From the NCBI GenBank assembly GCA_038521345.1, contig JBCBKU010000010.1, forward strand, positions 1-64,000: 64,000 nucleotides of DNA, written 5' to 3'. The stretch is from JBCBKU01 sp038521345 (lineage in GTDB: Bacteria; Pseudomonadota; Alphaproteobacteria; Rhodobacterales; Rhodobacteraceae). Positions 17,396-27,336 of the stretch are shown here, piece by piece. The notes under the pieces were generated by a model that worked only from the letters and a program-made list of their open reading frames with translations, did not search any database and was not told the DNA's origin. The position numbers and the translations under genes were made by a program. Positions within the stretch are counted from its first letter, which is position 1; every line of letters begins with the position of its first letter.

Positions 17396-20300
17396 TCCGT
17401 CGGCTGATATATGCGGCGGGATTGGCCACACTGGCCGGCATAGCCGTTGGACAAGAGGCCGGCTTTGTAGAACGCAATGTCGAGAACGCCTTGTCGGGAC
17501 CGGGACGCATCGTGGACTTCGTTGGGTTCCAAGGGGCTTTGTCGTCGTCTGCAACAGCAGATCAAATCACCATCGCCGATAACGACGGCGTATGGATTAC
17601 GCTAAGCAATGTTGCCTTGAACTGGGACCGCGCCGCCCTTTTGCGAGGCCGCGTGGAAGTCACGGAACTAGTCGCGGCAGAGGTCGATTTCCAACGGGCA
17701 CCGGGCAAAGGATCGGGCGCACCAGAGGCCGCGGCGTCGGGGTTTTCGTTGCCGGAGCTACCGGTATCGGTGCGGATCGGGCGACTGGCCGCTGATCGGC
17801 TGATCCTCGGCTCAGGCCTCTTGGGTTCCGAAATGGTCCTTGGCGTGTCCGCCAACGCTCAGCTGGCGGATGGGACCGGCGACATCTCAGCATCTGCCGC
17901 AAGACTGGATGGCCCGACCGGAGCATTTGATTTTTCTGCGGCTTTCGACAACGAAACTCAGATGCTTTCGCTGGACGTGGACCTGGAAGAGGGGCCCGGT
18001 GGCCTTGTCGTTCAGGCGTTCGGTCTTCCGGGGGAGCCAAGCGTTGACCTTGCGCTTGCCGGGGCCGGGCCGCTTGACCGATTTGACGCGACGCTTTCGT
18101 TGGCAACCGACGCTGAAGACCGGCTGACAGGGCAAGTTCGGACTTCGCCAGAACGAACCGATGACGGACGGAACTGGACTGCGTTTTCTGCAAGCTTGTC
18201 CGGAAACATCACACCTTTGTTCCTGCCCGAGTATCAGGAGTTTTTCGGGCCGGACACATCATTGGAGTTGATCGGCCGATCAGACGGCGACGGACACGTC
18301 GACGTGAACGCGTTTTCATTGCGCGCGGCAACCTTGGATCTTTCGGGCGAGGGTGAGATCGTGGCGGGTCGTCCATCTCAGTTCATGGCGCGGGGCCGCC
18401 TTGCCGCCGAGGATGGCAGGCCTGTCCTGCTGCCCCTGTCGGGACCCAAAACCCGGATTGAACGTGCGGATCTTGTGCTCGACTTCGATGCGCAACGAGG
18501 CGAGGCGTGGTCAGGGGAAATCGCTGCCACTGGTCTGGACCGGCCCGATGCGACCGCAGAGGTTCTGCGTCTTTCCGCAACTGGCACCATCGCGACCGAT
18601 GACGGACCGATGGCGGTAACTGCCAATCTCGATTTCGACGCGGAGGGTCTCGGTTTTCCGAGTGAAGAGACATCCGTTGCCGTGGGTGAGGCCGTGACAG
18701 GTCGAGCGAGTATTCGCTGGCAAGAGGGCGCGCCACTTGTTCTGGACCAGCTTGAGTTGGTCGGCGAAAGCTATGCGCTTGGCGCAATTGGGCAGTTGGA
18801 ACGCACTGGCCGCGACCTCGGTGTGTCGGGGTCGGCCACGGTAAGCGCCTCCGACCTTGGCGCATTTGCCGGCCTTGTCGGGCGACCGATCGGCGGCGCG
18901 GCCGAGGCAACGTTGTCCGGCCGCGGACAGATTCTGGGAGGCGCTTTCGATCTGGCGCTTGCAGCAGAGACACAGAGCCTTTCGGTAGGTGTTGCCAAGG
19001 TCGACGCGCTTACCCGTACGGTCGGGAACCTGCGGCTGATGGCGCGACGCGACGAAGCCGGGCTTGTGGTCGAGGACTTTGCACTCGAAACGTCCGAGGT
19101 CTCGGCTCGCGGGTCCGGCAAAATCCTGGAGTCTGGAAGTCGTATCGATCTAGACGCCAATCTGACGAAATTGGGCGCAGAAGGCCTCGGGATCCCGGGC
19201 CCCGCAGACCTCGTTCTTTCCGGTGAAGAGAGTGAAGCTTCGCAATGGCAGATGAATGTCGATCTGACGGCGCCGGACACCAGCCTCGAATTTGGTGGAA
19301 CTGCCGATTTTGCGAGAGATCCGTTGATCGTGGAAGGCGTCCTGTCCATAAGCGCTGGCGATATTGGAGGATATTCCGGCCTCGCGCAGCGCTCTCTTTC
19401 GGGGACCGTCGATTTGTCCGCGACGGGCCACGTTTCGACGGATTTGCGGGATCTGGCTCTCGAAGGCCGTCTTAGCTCTACGGGCCTTGTCACCGACATC
19501 GCTGAAATAGATCCTATTTTGGCTGGTCAGTCGAATATCGACCTTGCCCTTCGTCGGAGCGGGGATGTTGTGGACATCGACAGGCTTATCTTTGCCAGTG
19601 ATGATGTCGATGCCGAGTTCTCAGGTCAGATGGACCTCGGGAGCGTGTCGCAGCGGGGCCAGGGCATAATCCGTGCTAGTGTGCGGGATGCCACAGTCTT
19701 TTCCCGACTGGCCGGTCGTGAACTTGCGGGGGGGGGCCGGATAAATCTCTCGGGTCACAGCACGTTCAACCTCGAAGAGTTCCTTTTGGACGGCGATGTG
19801 TCCGCCACTGACGTATTGGTTGGGATTCCCGATATCGACCCTCTTCTTCGCGGGACAACCAACATCAGAATTCGGGCCGAACGAGATCGAGAAGAGATTT
19901 CCATCGAAAGCCTTAAATATACCGGTCCGCTCGGCCGGCTTGCGGCATCGGGCATAGGCGATCTTGCCGGGAATGTGCCGCGCGCCGAGGGTGCGATTGA
20001 CGCCGAGCTGACGGACCTCTCAGCCTTTTCACAAGTATCCGGCCTCGACCTGAAGGGTTCCCTTCAGATAGAGGGGCAAGGTGCCGCGACATTCGATTTG
20101 GACGCGGTACAGATCGACGTTGAGGCCGAGGCGACCGGATTAGGTCTGGGCCAGCCTGAGCTCGATGATTTGTTGGCGGGGCGGCTTGGTCTTGTCGCCA
20201 ACGGATCAAAGACGGGTGCCCGTATTGCCGTGAATGACCTGAGCGTATCAGGTTCGGCGATACAACTTTCGGCCTCGGGCTCGGTGGGCGACCACGACGG

Positions 20301-21786
20301 CGATCTTGCGTTTGACGGCCGTCTCGACACGTTGGCTCGGTTTGTCCCCGGCTTGGCGGGACCGCTTACGGCGTCTGGCCGGGCACGCCCAGAGGGCGGG
20401 AACTGGACTATCGAAACCAGGGCCGACGGACCCGGCGGCTTGACGGCCCGCATTTCTGGGGATGTCCGAGGCGACGGTCAAAGCGTAGACCTTGGCGTTG
20501 TCGGTCAGGCCCCTCTTCAGATCGCAAATCGCTTCATTGCGCCGCGCTCGCTAACGGGGGCGGCCAACTTTGATCTGCGCATCTCTGGCGCCCCGTCGCT
20601 CCAGTCCTTGTCGGGACCGGTTACGGTGGAAGGCGCACGCTTTGCTGATCCGCAGATACCGCTGGCTCTCGAGGACATCGCTTTGCGTGCTGTCTTGAGC
20701 AACGCCAATACCGCATTGAACGCCCAGGCGCGATTTGGCGCCGGGGGATCCGTTGTCGCGACCGGGAGCCTTGGTCTTCTGCCTCCGAATGAAAGCGACA
20801 TCAACGTGGTGTTGCGTCAGGCCGTTCTGCGGGATCCGACACTCTATGAGACCGCGATTACTGGCAATCTGGATATCCGGGGCCCTCTGTCTGGTAATGC
20901 GCGGATTAGTGGTGCGCTGGACCTTGGTCCGACCGAGTTTCGCGTGCCTTCCACAAGCATCTCGAGCCTGGGAGCTATTCCCGAGATCACACATATCGGG
21001 GAAACTCCCGAGATGCGCACGACGCGCGACCGGGCCGGGCTGGTCGACGATGGAGCAGCGTCATCTGGGAGAGAAACCGACATCGCGCTCGATGTTCAGG
21101 TTTCGGCGCCCAACAGGATTTTCATCCGCGGCCGTGGACTTGAGGCCGAACTGGGCGGAGCTCTCAGACTTCTCGGAAGTGCCAACGACCTTGCACCAAT
21201 CGGTCAGTTTGATCTCATCCGTGGTCGCCTCGACATCCTTGGCCAGCGTCTTGCCCTTACAGAAGGACGCGCGACACTTCAGGGAAGTCTCGATCCGAAC
21301 CTGCGCCTCGTTGCCACCACAACCGCCGAAACGGATGGCGGGAGTGTCGAGATCTCAATCGTGGTCGAAGGGCTGGCCTCTGACCCCACAGTTTCTTTCG
21401 TATCATCGCCAGAATTGCCGGAGGACGAGGTTTTGGCGCTCCTCTTGTTCGGGGTGAATGTCGAGAACCTCTCGGCCTTTCAGGCCGCGCAATTGGCGGC
21501 GGCGGTCGCCACGTTGGCGGGTCGGGGCGGCGGAGGCTTGGTAAACTCGGTCCGCGAGAGTCTGGGGCTCGACGACCTCGATGTCGTCACCGGTGCCGAT
21601 GGCGGGACCGAACTGACTTTTGGACGATATCTTGCGGACAACCTTTATACCGATGTGACCGTTGGAACCACCGGAGAGAGCACAATAAACCTGAACCTCG
21701 ATGTTACACGCTCGATCACAATCAAGGGCAGCGCGGGTTCAGATGGATCGACCGGCCTCGGTATATTTATCGAGCGGGACTACTAG
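17392..21786 (+). CDS. tamB: TamB-like translocation and assembly module protein
   Basis: A 1464-residue protein: N-terminal membrane anchor (RRLIYAAGLATLAGIAVG), a very long repetitive beta-rich body typical of AsmA-like bridge proteins, and the C-terminal DUF490 region with SSPELPEDEVLALLLFG near residue 1340. I chose TTG 17392, which overlaps the tamA stop (TTTGA) and follows AGGGCAGG; further upstream frame lies inside tamA. TamB spans the periplasm and partners with TamA. Confidence 0.93.
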   Translation: MIRRLIYAAGLATLAGIAVGQEAGFVERNVENALSGPGRIVDFVGFQGALSSSATADQITIADNDGVWITLSNVALNWDRAALLRGRVEVTELVAAEVDFQRAPGKGSGAPEAAASGFSLPELPVSVRIGRLAADRLILGSGLLGSEMVLGVSANAQLADGTGDISASAARLDGPTGAFDFSAAFDNETQMLSLDVDLEEGPGGLVVQAFGLPGEPSVDLALAGAGPLDRFDATLSLATDAEDRLTGQVRTSPERTDDGRNWTAFSASLSGNITPLFLPEYQEFFGPDTSLELIGRSDGDGHVDVNAFSLRAATLDLSGEGEIVAGRPSQFMARGRLAAEDGRPVLLPLSGPKTRIERADLVLDFDAQRGEAWSGEIAATGLDRPDATAEVLRLSATGTIATDDGPMAVTANLDFDAEGLGFPSEETSVAVGEAVTGRASIRWQEGAPLVLDQLELVGESYALGAIGQLERTGRDLGVSGSATVSASDLGAFAGLVGRPIGGAAEATLSGRGQILGGAFDLALAAETQSLSVGVAKVDALTRTVGNLRLMARRDEAGLVVEDFALETSEVSARGSGKILESGSRIDLDANLTKLGAEGLGIPGPADLVLSGEESEASQWQMNVDLTAPDTSLEFGGTADFARDPLIVEGVLSISAGDIGGYSGLAQRSLSGTVDLSATGHVSTDLRDLALEGRLSSTGLVTDIAEIDPILAGQSNIDLALRRSGDVVDIDRLIFASDDVDAEFSGQMDLGSVSQRGQGIIRASVRDATVFSRLAGRELAGGGRINLSGHSTFNLEEFLLDGDVSATDVLVGIPDIDPLLRGTTNIRIRAERDREEISIESLKYTGPLGRLAASGIGDLAGNVPRAEGAIDAELTDLSAFSQVSGLDLKGSLQIEGQGAATFDLDAVQIDVEAEATGLGLGQPELDDLLAGRLGLVANGSKTGARIAVNDLSVSGSAIQLSASGSVGDHDGDLAFDGRLDTLARFVPGLAGPLTASGRARPEGGNWTIETRADGPGGLTARISGDVRGDGQSVDLGVVGQAPLQIANRFIAPRSLTGAANFDLRISGAPSLQSLSGPVTVEGARFADPQIPLALEDIALRAVLSNANTALNAQARFGAGGSVVATGSLGLLPPNESDINVVLRQAVLRDPTLYETAITGNLDIRGPLSGNARISGALDLGPTEFRVPSTSISSLGAIPEITHIGETPEMRTTRDRAGLVDDGAASSGRETDIALDVQVSAPNRIFIRGRGLEAELGGALRLLGSANDLAPIGQFDLIRGRLDILGQRLALTEGRATLQGSLDPNLRLVATTTAETDGGSVEISIVVEGLASDPTVSFVSSPELPEDEVLALLLFGVNVENLSAFQAAQLAAAVATLAGRGGGGLVNSVRESLGLDDLDVVTGADGGTELTFGRYLADNLYTDVTVGTTGESTINLNLDVTRSITIKGSAGSDGSTGLGIFIERDY

Positions 21787-21850
21787 CGCGTCATTGGATG
21801 TGCAGCACGAGATTGTCCAAAGGGCATGACATTGAGATTTCACATTTCGG

Positions 21851-22333
21851 GTGTTATCTTTGGATTATCCCGGCGTCGGGGATATCAGGCGCTTTGAGGA
21901 GGAGGACAGAAACCTGTCTCAGCTTCACGACGCGGTCCGTGGAAAGGCCGCACCCGACCTTCCCGCCAACGAAGGTCAGACACGCGCCAAAGGTACCGAC
22001 CTTCTTGAGCGCATTCTCACATCCCTTGAAGACGACAAAGCCGAAGACGTGGTTCGCATCGACCTCGCCAACAAGTCGGAGATGGCGGATTTTCTGGTGA
22101 TTGCATCCGGACGATCGTCACGGCAGGTCGCTGCAATGTCGGACAAGCTTGTCGAACGGCTCAAGCATGACGCCGGCGTCACTGCAAAGGTCGAAGGCAA
22201 GGATGCAGGCGACTGGGTCCTGATCGATGCAGGCGACGTAATCGTCCATGTCTTTCGCCCGGAGGTGCGTGAGTTCTATCAGCTTGAGAAGATGTGGCTT
22301 TCCCCGGCTGAACAGGTGGCTCTCGGCGCCTGA
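21851..22333 (+). CDS. rsfS: Ribosome silencing factor RsfS
   Basis: An RsfS/Iojap domain covers about residues 48-155, with EDVVRIDLANKSEMADFLVIASGRSSRQVAA, GKDAGDWVLIDAGDVIVHVF and EFYQLEKMW. It binds uL14 on the 50S subunit and blocks subunit joining in starvation. The start is weakly supported: GTG 21851 gives a 160-residue protein with a non-conserved leader of about 48 residues, and TTG 21860 is an alternative. Its stop overlaps the rlmH start as TGATG. Confidence 0.93.
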   Translation: MLSLDYPGVGDIRRFEEEDRNLSQLHDAVRGKAAPDLPANEGQTRAKGTDLLERILTSLEDDKAEDVVRIDLANKSEMADFLVIASGRSSRQVAAMSDKLVERLKHDAGVTAKVEGKDAGDWVLIDAGDVIVHVFRPEVREFYQLEKMWLSPAEQVALGA

Positions 22334-22803
22334 TGCGTCTCATCATTGCGGCGGTCGGCCGAATGAAGGCCGGGCCGGAGCGGGTGCTCTTCGAGGATTA
22401 CGCAGCCCGCATCCGCCGGGCAGGATCCGGTCCGGGTCTTGGGCCGCTTGATCTGCAGGAGATCGATGAACGAAAGTTCCGCGGGCCGGACACACAGAGT
22501 AGCGCACTTTTGGATCGGGTTCCGGCTTCCGCCGTGCGCGTTGTACTTGATGAGCGTGGCCAGACGGTCGGAAGTCCTGACCTTGCCAGACGACTTCGAT
22601 CCTGGGCAGACGAAGGGCGCGGCGCGGTTGTGTTCTTGATCGGAGGCGCAGATGGGCATGATCAGCACATCCGGGATCAGGCGGATCTTATTTTGTCTTT
22701 CGGCCCGATGGTCTGGCCGCACATGCTGGCGCGCGTCATGCTGGCCGAACAGATTTATCGGGCTTGCACCATTTTGGCCGGCACCCCTTATCACCGAACC
22801 TGA
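22333..22803 (+). CDS. rlmH: 23S rRNA (pseudouridine-1915-N3)-methyltransferase RlmH
   Basis: A 156-residue SPOUT methyltransferase, normal length. The knot region carries VFLIGGADGHD and the C-terminus has MLARVMLAEQIYRACTILAG followed by TPYHR, all conserved in RlmH. It methylates pseudouridine 1915 of 23S rRNA. The rsfS-rlmH pair with overlapping stop/start is a common arrangement. Confidence 0.96.
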   Translation: MRLIIAAVGRMKAGPERVLFEDYAARIRRAGSGPGLGPLDLQEIDERKFRGPDTQSSALLDRVPASAVRVVLDERGQTVGSPDLARRLRSWADEGRGAVVFLIGGADGHDQHIRDQADLILSFGPMVWPHMLARVMLAEQIYRACTILAGTPYHRT

Positions 22804-22883
22804 CGCCACAGCGGCGTGTGGTGATACGGCCGCGCTTTCGCGTGATGTCTGCGCCGATTAGAAGAAGGTCAGGGAGGCCCGAT

Positions 22884-24404
22884 ATGAGCGCACCAAAACC
22901 TGTCGTCTTGTGTATCCTCGATGGCTGGGGTCTTCGGGACTCGACCGAGGCGAATGCACCGGCCTTGGCACACACGCCGAATTTCGACCGGATCTGGTCG
23001 ACATCGCCGCACGCGACCTTGGTTACCCACGGAAACGACGTTGGGCTTCCGAAAGGTCAGATGGGTAATTCCGAGGTTGGCCACACCAATATCGGAGCCG
23101 GGCGCGTGGTCGCGATGGATCTCGGTCAGATCGATCTTTCGATCGAGAACGGCAGCTTTGGAACGATGCCGGCATTGCAGGACTTCATCGAAACCGTTCG
23201 GGCCGGCGGCGGCACCGCGCATCTCATGGGCCTCGCATCGCCCGGCGGCGTGCACGCGCACTTGAACCACATAATCGAGGCAGCGCGGATCATCGACGCC
23301 GCCGGCGTGCCGGTCGCAATTCATGCGATCACAGATGGGCGGGATGTCGCGCCAAAATCGGCAGATGCGCAGCTTGCGGAACTCGAAGCAGCGCTTCCCA
23401 CCGGTGCACGGATCGTGACCGTTGTGGGCAGGTATCACGCGATGGATCGCGACAACCGTTGGGATCGGGTTGAGCGTGCCTACCGCGCCATGATCCGGGG
23501 CGATGCACCGAACGCCCCAAACGCCGGAGCCGCGATTGCGGCCGCCTATGACCGGGGCGAGACGGACGAGTTCGTCGAACCAACCACGATCGGCACTTTT
23601 TCAGGTGTCGTCGACGGCGACGGGATCTTTTTCATGAACTTTCGGGCCGACCGTGCGCGCGAAATCTTGCGCGCTATGGGAGAACCCGGCTTCGACGAAT
23701 TCGATACCGGGCCGCGCCCTGATCTTTCGGCGCTGCTGGGCATGGTGGATTACTCAGAGACGCACGCGACCTATATGACCACTGTGTTCCCGAAGCGGGA
23801 TATTCCAAACACCCTTGGTGCTTGGGTTGCGGCAAAAGGTCTTCGGCAGTTTCGACTGGCCGAGACCGAAAAGTATCCTCACGTGACGTTCTTTCTTAAC
23901 GGCGGCATCGAAGCCCCGGCGCCGGGTGAAGAGCGTTTCATGCCGCAGTCGCCAAAGGTCGCCACCTACGACCTTCAACCCGAGATGTCAGCGGATGAAG
24001 TGACAGAGCGGCTGGTGTTGGCAATCCGCGAACAATACGATCTGATCGTCGTGAATTATGCCAACCCTGACATGGTTGGACATACGGGGGACCTTGCGGC
24101 AGCCAAGGCTGCATGTGAGGCCGTCGATCGTGGAATTGGTGACGCGTTGGAGGCTTTGTACGACGTCAGCGGGGTCATGATTGTCACCGCCGACCACGGT
24201 AACTGCGAAACGATGGTCGACCCCAAAACCGGGGGCCCGCACACCGCCCACACGACGAACCCTGTTCCAGTAATTCTGGTCGGTGCTTCTGAGGTAGCGG
24301 GGCTCTCAGACGGGCGACTTGCGGACCTGGCACCGACCATATTGGCCCTCATGAAACTTGATAAACCTCCCGAAATGACCGGGAAGAGCCTGCTAATCCA
24401 ATGA
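22884..24404 (+). CDS. gpmI: 2,3-bisphosphoglycerate-independent phosphoglycerate mutase
   Basis: A 506-residue Mn-dependent glycolytic enzyme of the alkaline phosphatase superfamily. Motifs: CILDGWGLRD at the start, GNSEVGHTNIGAGR with the phosphoserine nucleophile, MNFRADRARE, and TADHGNCETM with metal ligands near the C-terminus. The start ATG 22884 has AGGGAGG 8 bp upstream. Its stop overlaps the next start (ATGATG), indicating coupling to the EnvC-like gene. Confidence 0.97.
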   Translation: MSAPKPVVLCILDGWGLRDSTEANAPALAHTPNFDRIWSTSPHATLVTHGNDVGLPKGQMGNSEVGHTNIGAGRVVAMDLGQIDLSIENGSFGTMPALQDFIETVRAGGGTAHLMGLASPGGVHAHLNHIIEAARIIDAAGVPVAIHAITDGRDVAPKSADAQLAELEAALPTGARIVTVVGRYHAMDRDNRWDRVERAYRAMIRGDAPNAPNAGAAIAAAYDRGETDEFVEPTTIGTFSGVVDGDGIFFMNFRADRAREILRAMGEPGFDEFDTGPRPDLSALLGMVDYSETHATYMTTVFPKRDIPNTLGAWVAAKGLRQFRLAETEKYPHVTFFLNGGIEAPAPGEERFMPQSPKVATYDLQPEMSADEVTERLVLAIREQYDLIVVNYANPDMVGHTGDLAAAKAACEAVDRGIGDALEALYDVSGVMIVTADHGNCETMVDPKTGGPHTAHTTNPVPVILVGASEVAGLSDGRLADLAPTILALMKLDKPPEMTGKSLLIQ

Positions 24405-25516
24405 TGGTTCGGGCGCTTGTGCTTAGCTTGGCGCTTGCCGGTGTGGCAAAAGCAGAAACGGACATTGTCACCGCAGCAGAAGCGGCCGCCACTGCTCTGA
24501 TTGAGGCAAGTGAGTCTCTTGAGGCCGCGAGCGGGCGGCAGGACCGCGTGGCGGCGCTGACGGAAACCGTCCGGGCCTATGAGAAAGGGCTGGCCGCAAT
24601 GCGTGAGGGCCTGCGCCGGGCCGCATTGCGGCGTCGGACTTTGGAAGCTGCGTTCGACGCGGAATCCGAAGAGCTTTCCGAACTCACGGGGCTTCTTCTG
24701 TCGATGCAAACGTCGCCCGAGGCGCTGTTGTTGCTCCATCCATCCGGGCCAGTCGACACGGCGCGCGCCGCCATGGTCATTGGCGACGTGACCCCGGTCT
24801 TGCAGGCGCGGGTCAGTGAACTCTCTGTCGAACTCCAAGAGCTTTCTGAATTATCGACGTTGCAGGAACGGGCCCAAACCACCTTGCACGAAGGTCTGCA
24901 GGGTATAGAGGCCGCGCGGCTTGCGCTGACCGAGGCCATTTCGGATCGGACACCCCTACCGCCGCGGGCAGGGGCCGACTCCGCCACACTGCAGGCTCTG
25001 GTGACGAGTGCGGACACGCTTGACGGCTTTGCCGCAAGCCTCGCAGATCTTGGAACTACGCCGCAGGTCCCGTCCGGTTTTGCCGAGGTAAGGGGAAACC
25101 TGCCCTATCCCGTCGCCGGACCACTCGTACGAATTTTTCGCGAGGCCGATGCCGCGGGTGTCTCGCGACCAGGCATACTGATTGCAACCCATGCGCAAGC
25201 CCTGGTCACTGCACCTTGGCCTGCGACGATACGCTACGATGGACCGCTGCTTGACTACGGAAATGTGATTATCCTCGAACCGGAAGCCGGTTATCTTTTG
25301 GTGCTCGCCGGGTTGGGCTCCACCTTTGTGGTCACCGGCGAAGTAGTGCAAGCGAACGCTCCACTCGGACTGATGCCGGGGAACGACGGAGTGGTGGCAC
25401 AGGCAGAATTCGAGACCGGGAGTGGTCAAGACCGCCCGGAAACGCTTTATATGGAACTGCGCCAGCGCGGCGATCCAATCGACCCCGCGTCGTGGTTCAG
25501 AGGCAGGACAGACTAG
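24401..25516 (+). CDS. EnvC-like murein hydrolase activator (degenerate M23/LytM)
   Basis: A 371-residue exported protein: signal peptide (VRALVLSLALAGVAKAE), an Ala/Glu-rich coiled coil over about residues 20-210, and a C-terminal LytM-like fold (residues about 260-345, for example PATIRYDGPLLDYGNVIILEP). The usual M23 HxH zinc ligands are absent: the corresponding strand reads YLLVLAGL. It is therefore probably a non-enzymatic activator of amidases, like EnvC. Coupled to gpmI and 3 bp before ctpA. Confidence 0.87.
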   Translation: MMVRALVLSLALAGVAKAETDIVTAAEAAATALIEASESLEAASGRQDRVAALTETVRAYEKGLAAMREGLRRAALRRRTLEAAFDAESEELSELTGLLLSMQTSPEALLLLHPSGPVDTARAAMVIGDVTPVLQARVSELSVELQELSELSTLQERAQTTLHEGLQGIEAARLALTEAISDRTPLPPRAGADSATLQALVTSADTLDGFAASLADLGTTPQVPSGFAEVRGNLPYPVAGPLVRIFREADAAGVSRPGILIATHAQALVTAPWPATIRYDGPLLDYGNVIILEPEAGYLLVLAGLGSTFVVTGEVVQANAPLGLMPGNDGVVAQAEFETGSGQDRPETLYMELRQRGDPIDPASWFRGRTD

Positions 25517-25519
25517 GAC

Positions 25520-26860
25520 ATGGCAATGAACAGATATTTTTTGGCGGCTGCGGGCGGGACGCTCGCCGGGGTGCTTCTGACAACACAGGTGGCTGGGCCG
25601 CTTCTGGCGCAAGAGGCGGAACGTAACTCGACTGTTTACGAACAACTCGACTTGTTTGGAGACATCTTTGAACGGATCCGTGCGCAATACGTCGAAGAAG
25701 TCGACGAAAAAGAGCTGATCGAAGCGGCCATAAACGGCATGCTTACATCTCTCGACCCGCATTCGTCGTTCCTGTCACCGGATGATGCTGCGGACATGCG
25801 CGTGCAAACGCGGGGCGAATTCGGCGGACTCGGGATTGAGGTCACCCAGGAAGAAGGCTTCGTAAAGGTTGTCTCGCCGATAGACGATACCCCTGCGGAT
25901 GCAGCCGGGATCGAAGCCGGCGACTTTATCACCCACGTGGATGGTGAATCCGTGCTGGGCCTTACGCTTGACGAAGCGGTCGAGATGATGCGCGGGCCGG
26001 TTGGATCAGAGATCATCATCACGGTCGTCCGCGAAGACAATCCAGAGCCTTTTGACGTGTCGATCATTCGCGATACCATTAAATTGACCGCGGTGCGTAC
26101 TCGGACGGTGGGAGACTCGGTCGTTCTGCGGATCACCACCTTCAACGACCAAACGTACCCGAACCTGCGCGACGGGCTTGCCAAAGAGATCGAGGCGCTG
26201 GGCGGCTCGGACAGCGTGAACGGCATTGTTCTTGACCTGCGCAACAACCCGGGCGGACTTTTGACGCAGGCCATCCGGGTGTCGGACGCGTTTCTTGATG
26301 CGGGCGAGATCGTTTCGACACGCAGTCGCGATCCGCAGGATGGCGAGCGCTTTAATGCAACAGCCGGAGACCTTTCGAACGGCAAACCGCTGGTAGTTTT
26401 GATCAACGGAGGTTCGGCATCGGCATCGGAGATCGTGGCTGGCGCGCTCCAGGATCACCGTCGAGCAATCGTCGTGGGCACCAAGAGCTTCGGGAAGGGA
26501 TCTGTTCAGACGGTCATGCCGCTGCGGGGCGATGGGGCCATGCGCCTGACCACGGCACGCTATTACACGCCTTCGGGCCGTTCCATTCAGGCACTTGGCG
26601 TTTCGCCTGATATCGTGGTCGAACAGCCACCGCGCCGACCGGAGACCGAGGAAGACGCGGAAAGCACTGCGTTCAACCGGTCCGAGGCCGATCTTCGCGG
26701 CAGTCTCGACAATGACAGCCTGAGCGAAGACGAGCTGCGGCAGATCGAAGAAGATCTGGCAAAGGCGGAAGCCGCGGCAGCCTTGCGCGAGGAAGACTAT
26801 CAGCTCGCCTACGCAATCGATATTCTTCGGGGGCTGTCTGCGCTCGGCCCGGCGGAGTGA
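25520..26860 (+). CDS. ctpA: Carboxyl-terminal processing serine protease (S41)
   Basis: A 446-residue periplasmic protease with signal sequence, PDZ domain (about residues 95-175, GGLGIEVTQEEG) and the S41 Ser/Lys dyad: Ser in GGSASASEI (near residue 297) and Lys in VGTKSFGKGSVQ. It cleaves C-termini of envelope proteins, and in relatives controls amidase and hydrolase activity. The last 60 or so residues are acidic and coiled. Position next to the EnvC-like gene fits a joint role in cell-wall control. Confidence 0.95.
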   Translation: MAMNRYFLAAAGGTLAGVLLTTQVAGPLLAQEAERNSTVYEQLDLFGDIFERIRAQYVEEVDEKELIEAAINGMLTSLDPHSSFLSPDDAADMRVQTRGEFGGLGIEVTQEEGFVKVVSPIDDTPADAAGIEAGDFITHVDGESVLGLTLDEAVEMMRGPVGSEIIITVVREDNPEPFDVSIIRDTIKLTAVRTRTVGDSVVLRITTFNDQTYPNLRDGLAKEIEALGGSDSVNGIVLDLRNNPGGLLTQAIRVSDAFLDAGEIVSTRSRDPQDGERFNATAGDLSNGKPLVVLINGGSASASEIVAGALQDHRRAIVVGTKSFGKGSVQTVMPLRGDGAMRLTTARYYTPSGRSIQALGVSPDIVVEQPPRRPETEEDAESTAFNRSEADLRGSLDNDSLSEDELRQIEEDLAKAEAAAALREEDYQLAYAIDILRGLSALGPAE

Positions 26861-27336
26861 CCCGAGCGGCAGAAACGCTTCCCTATCGGCCCTGTGTCGG
26901 CGTGGTCCTGGCCCGGACCGACGGACAGGTCTTTTTGGGCGAACGCATCGATGCACCCGGGGCATGGCAAATGCCCCAGGGCGGCATCGATGATGGAGAA
27001 ACGCCGTCAGAGGCTGGCCTGCGCGAGCTGGAAGAGGAAACTGGCGTGCCCCGCCAGCTCGTGGCGATCGAGGCGGTAACCGACGACTGGATCCGCTACG
27101 ATCTCCCTGCTGAACTTGTCGGTAAAGCACTCGGCGGGAAGTGGCGCGGACAGGAACAAAAGTGGCTTCTTTGTCGGTTCAATGGCACAGACCCCGATAT
27201 CCGGATCGACACCGCACATCCCGAATTCGCCCGATGGACTTGGGCGCTTCCCAAAGAGGTCATCGACGCCATCGTTCCGTTTAAACGTGACGTCTATCGC
27301 GCCGTTTTCGACGCGTTCAGGGACAATCTAGCCTAG
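26857..27336 (+). CDS. rppH: RNA pyrophosphohydrolase (Nudix)
   Basis: A 159-residue Nudix protein beginning at a GTG that overlaps the ctpA stop (GTGA). A full Nudix box (GX5EX7REUXEEXGU) lies at about residues 42-64, between QMPQGGID and EEETGVP. RppH/IalA proteins remove pyrophosphate from 5'-triphosphate RNA ends and hydrolyse dinucleoside polyphosphates. Its stop shares a 4-bp CTAG with the convergent LOG gene. Confidence 0.94.
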   Translation: MTRAAETLPYRPCVGVVLARTDGQVFLGERIDAPGAWQMPQGGIDDGETPSEAGLRELEEETGVPRQLVAIEAVTDDWIRYDLPAELVGKALGGKWRGQEQKWLLCRFNGTDPDIRIDTAHPEFARWTWALPKEVIDAIVPFKRDVYRAVFDAFRDNLA

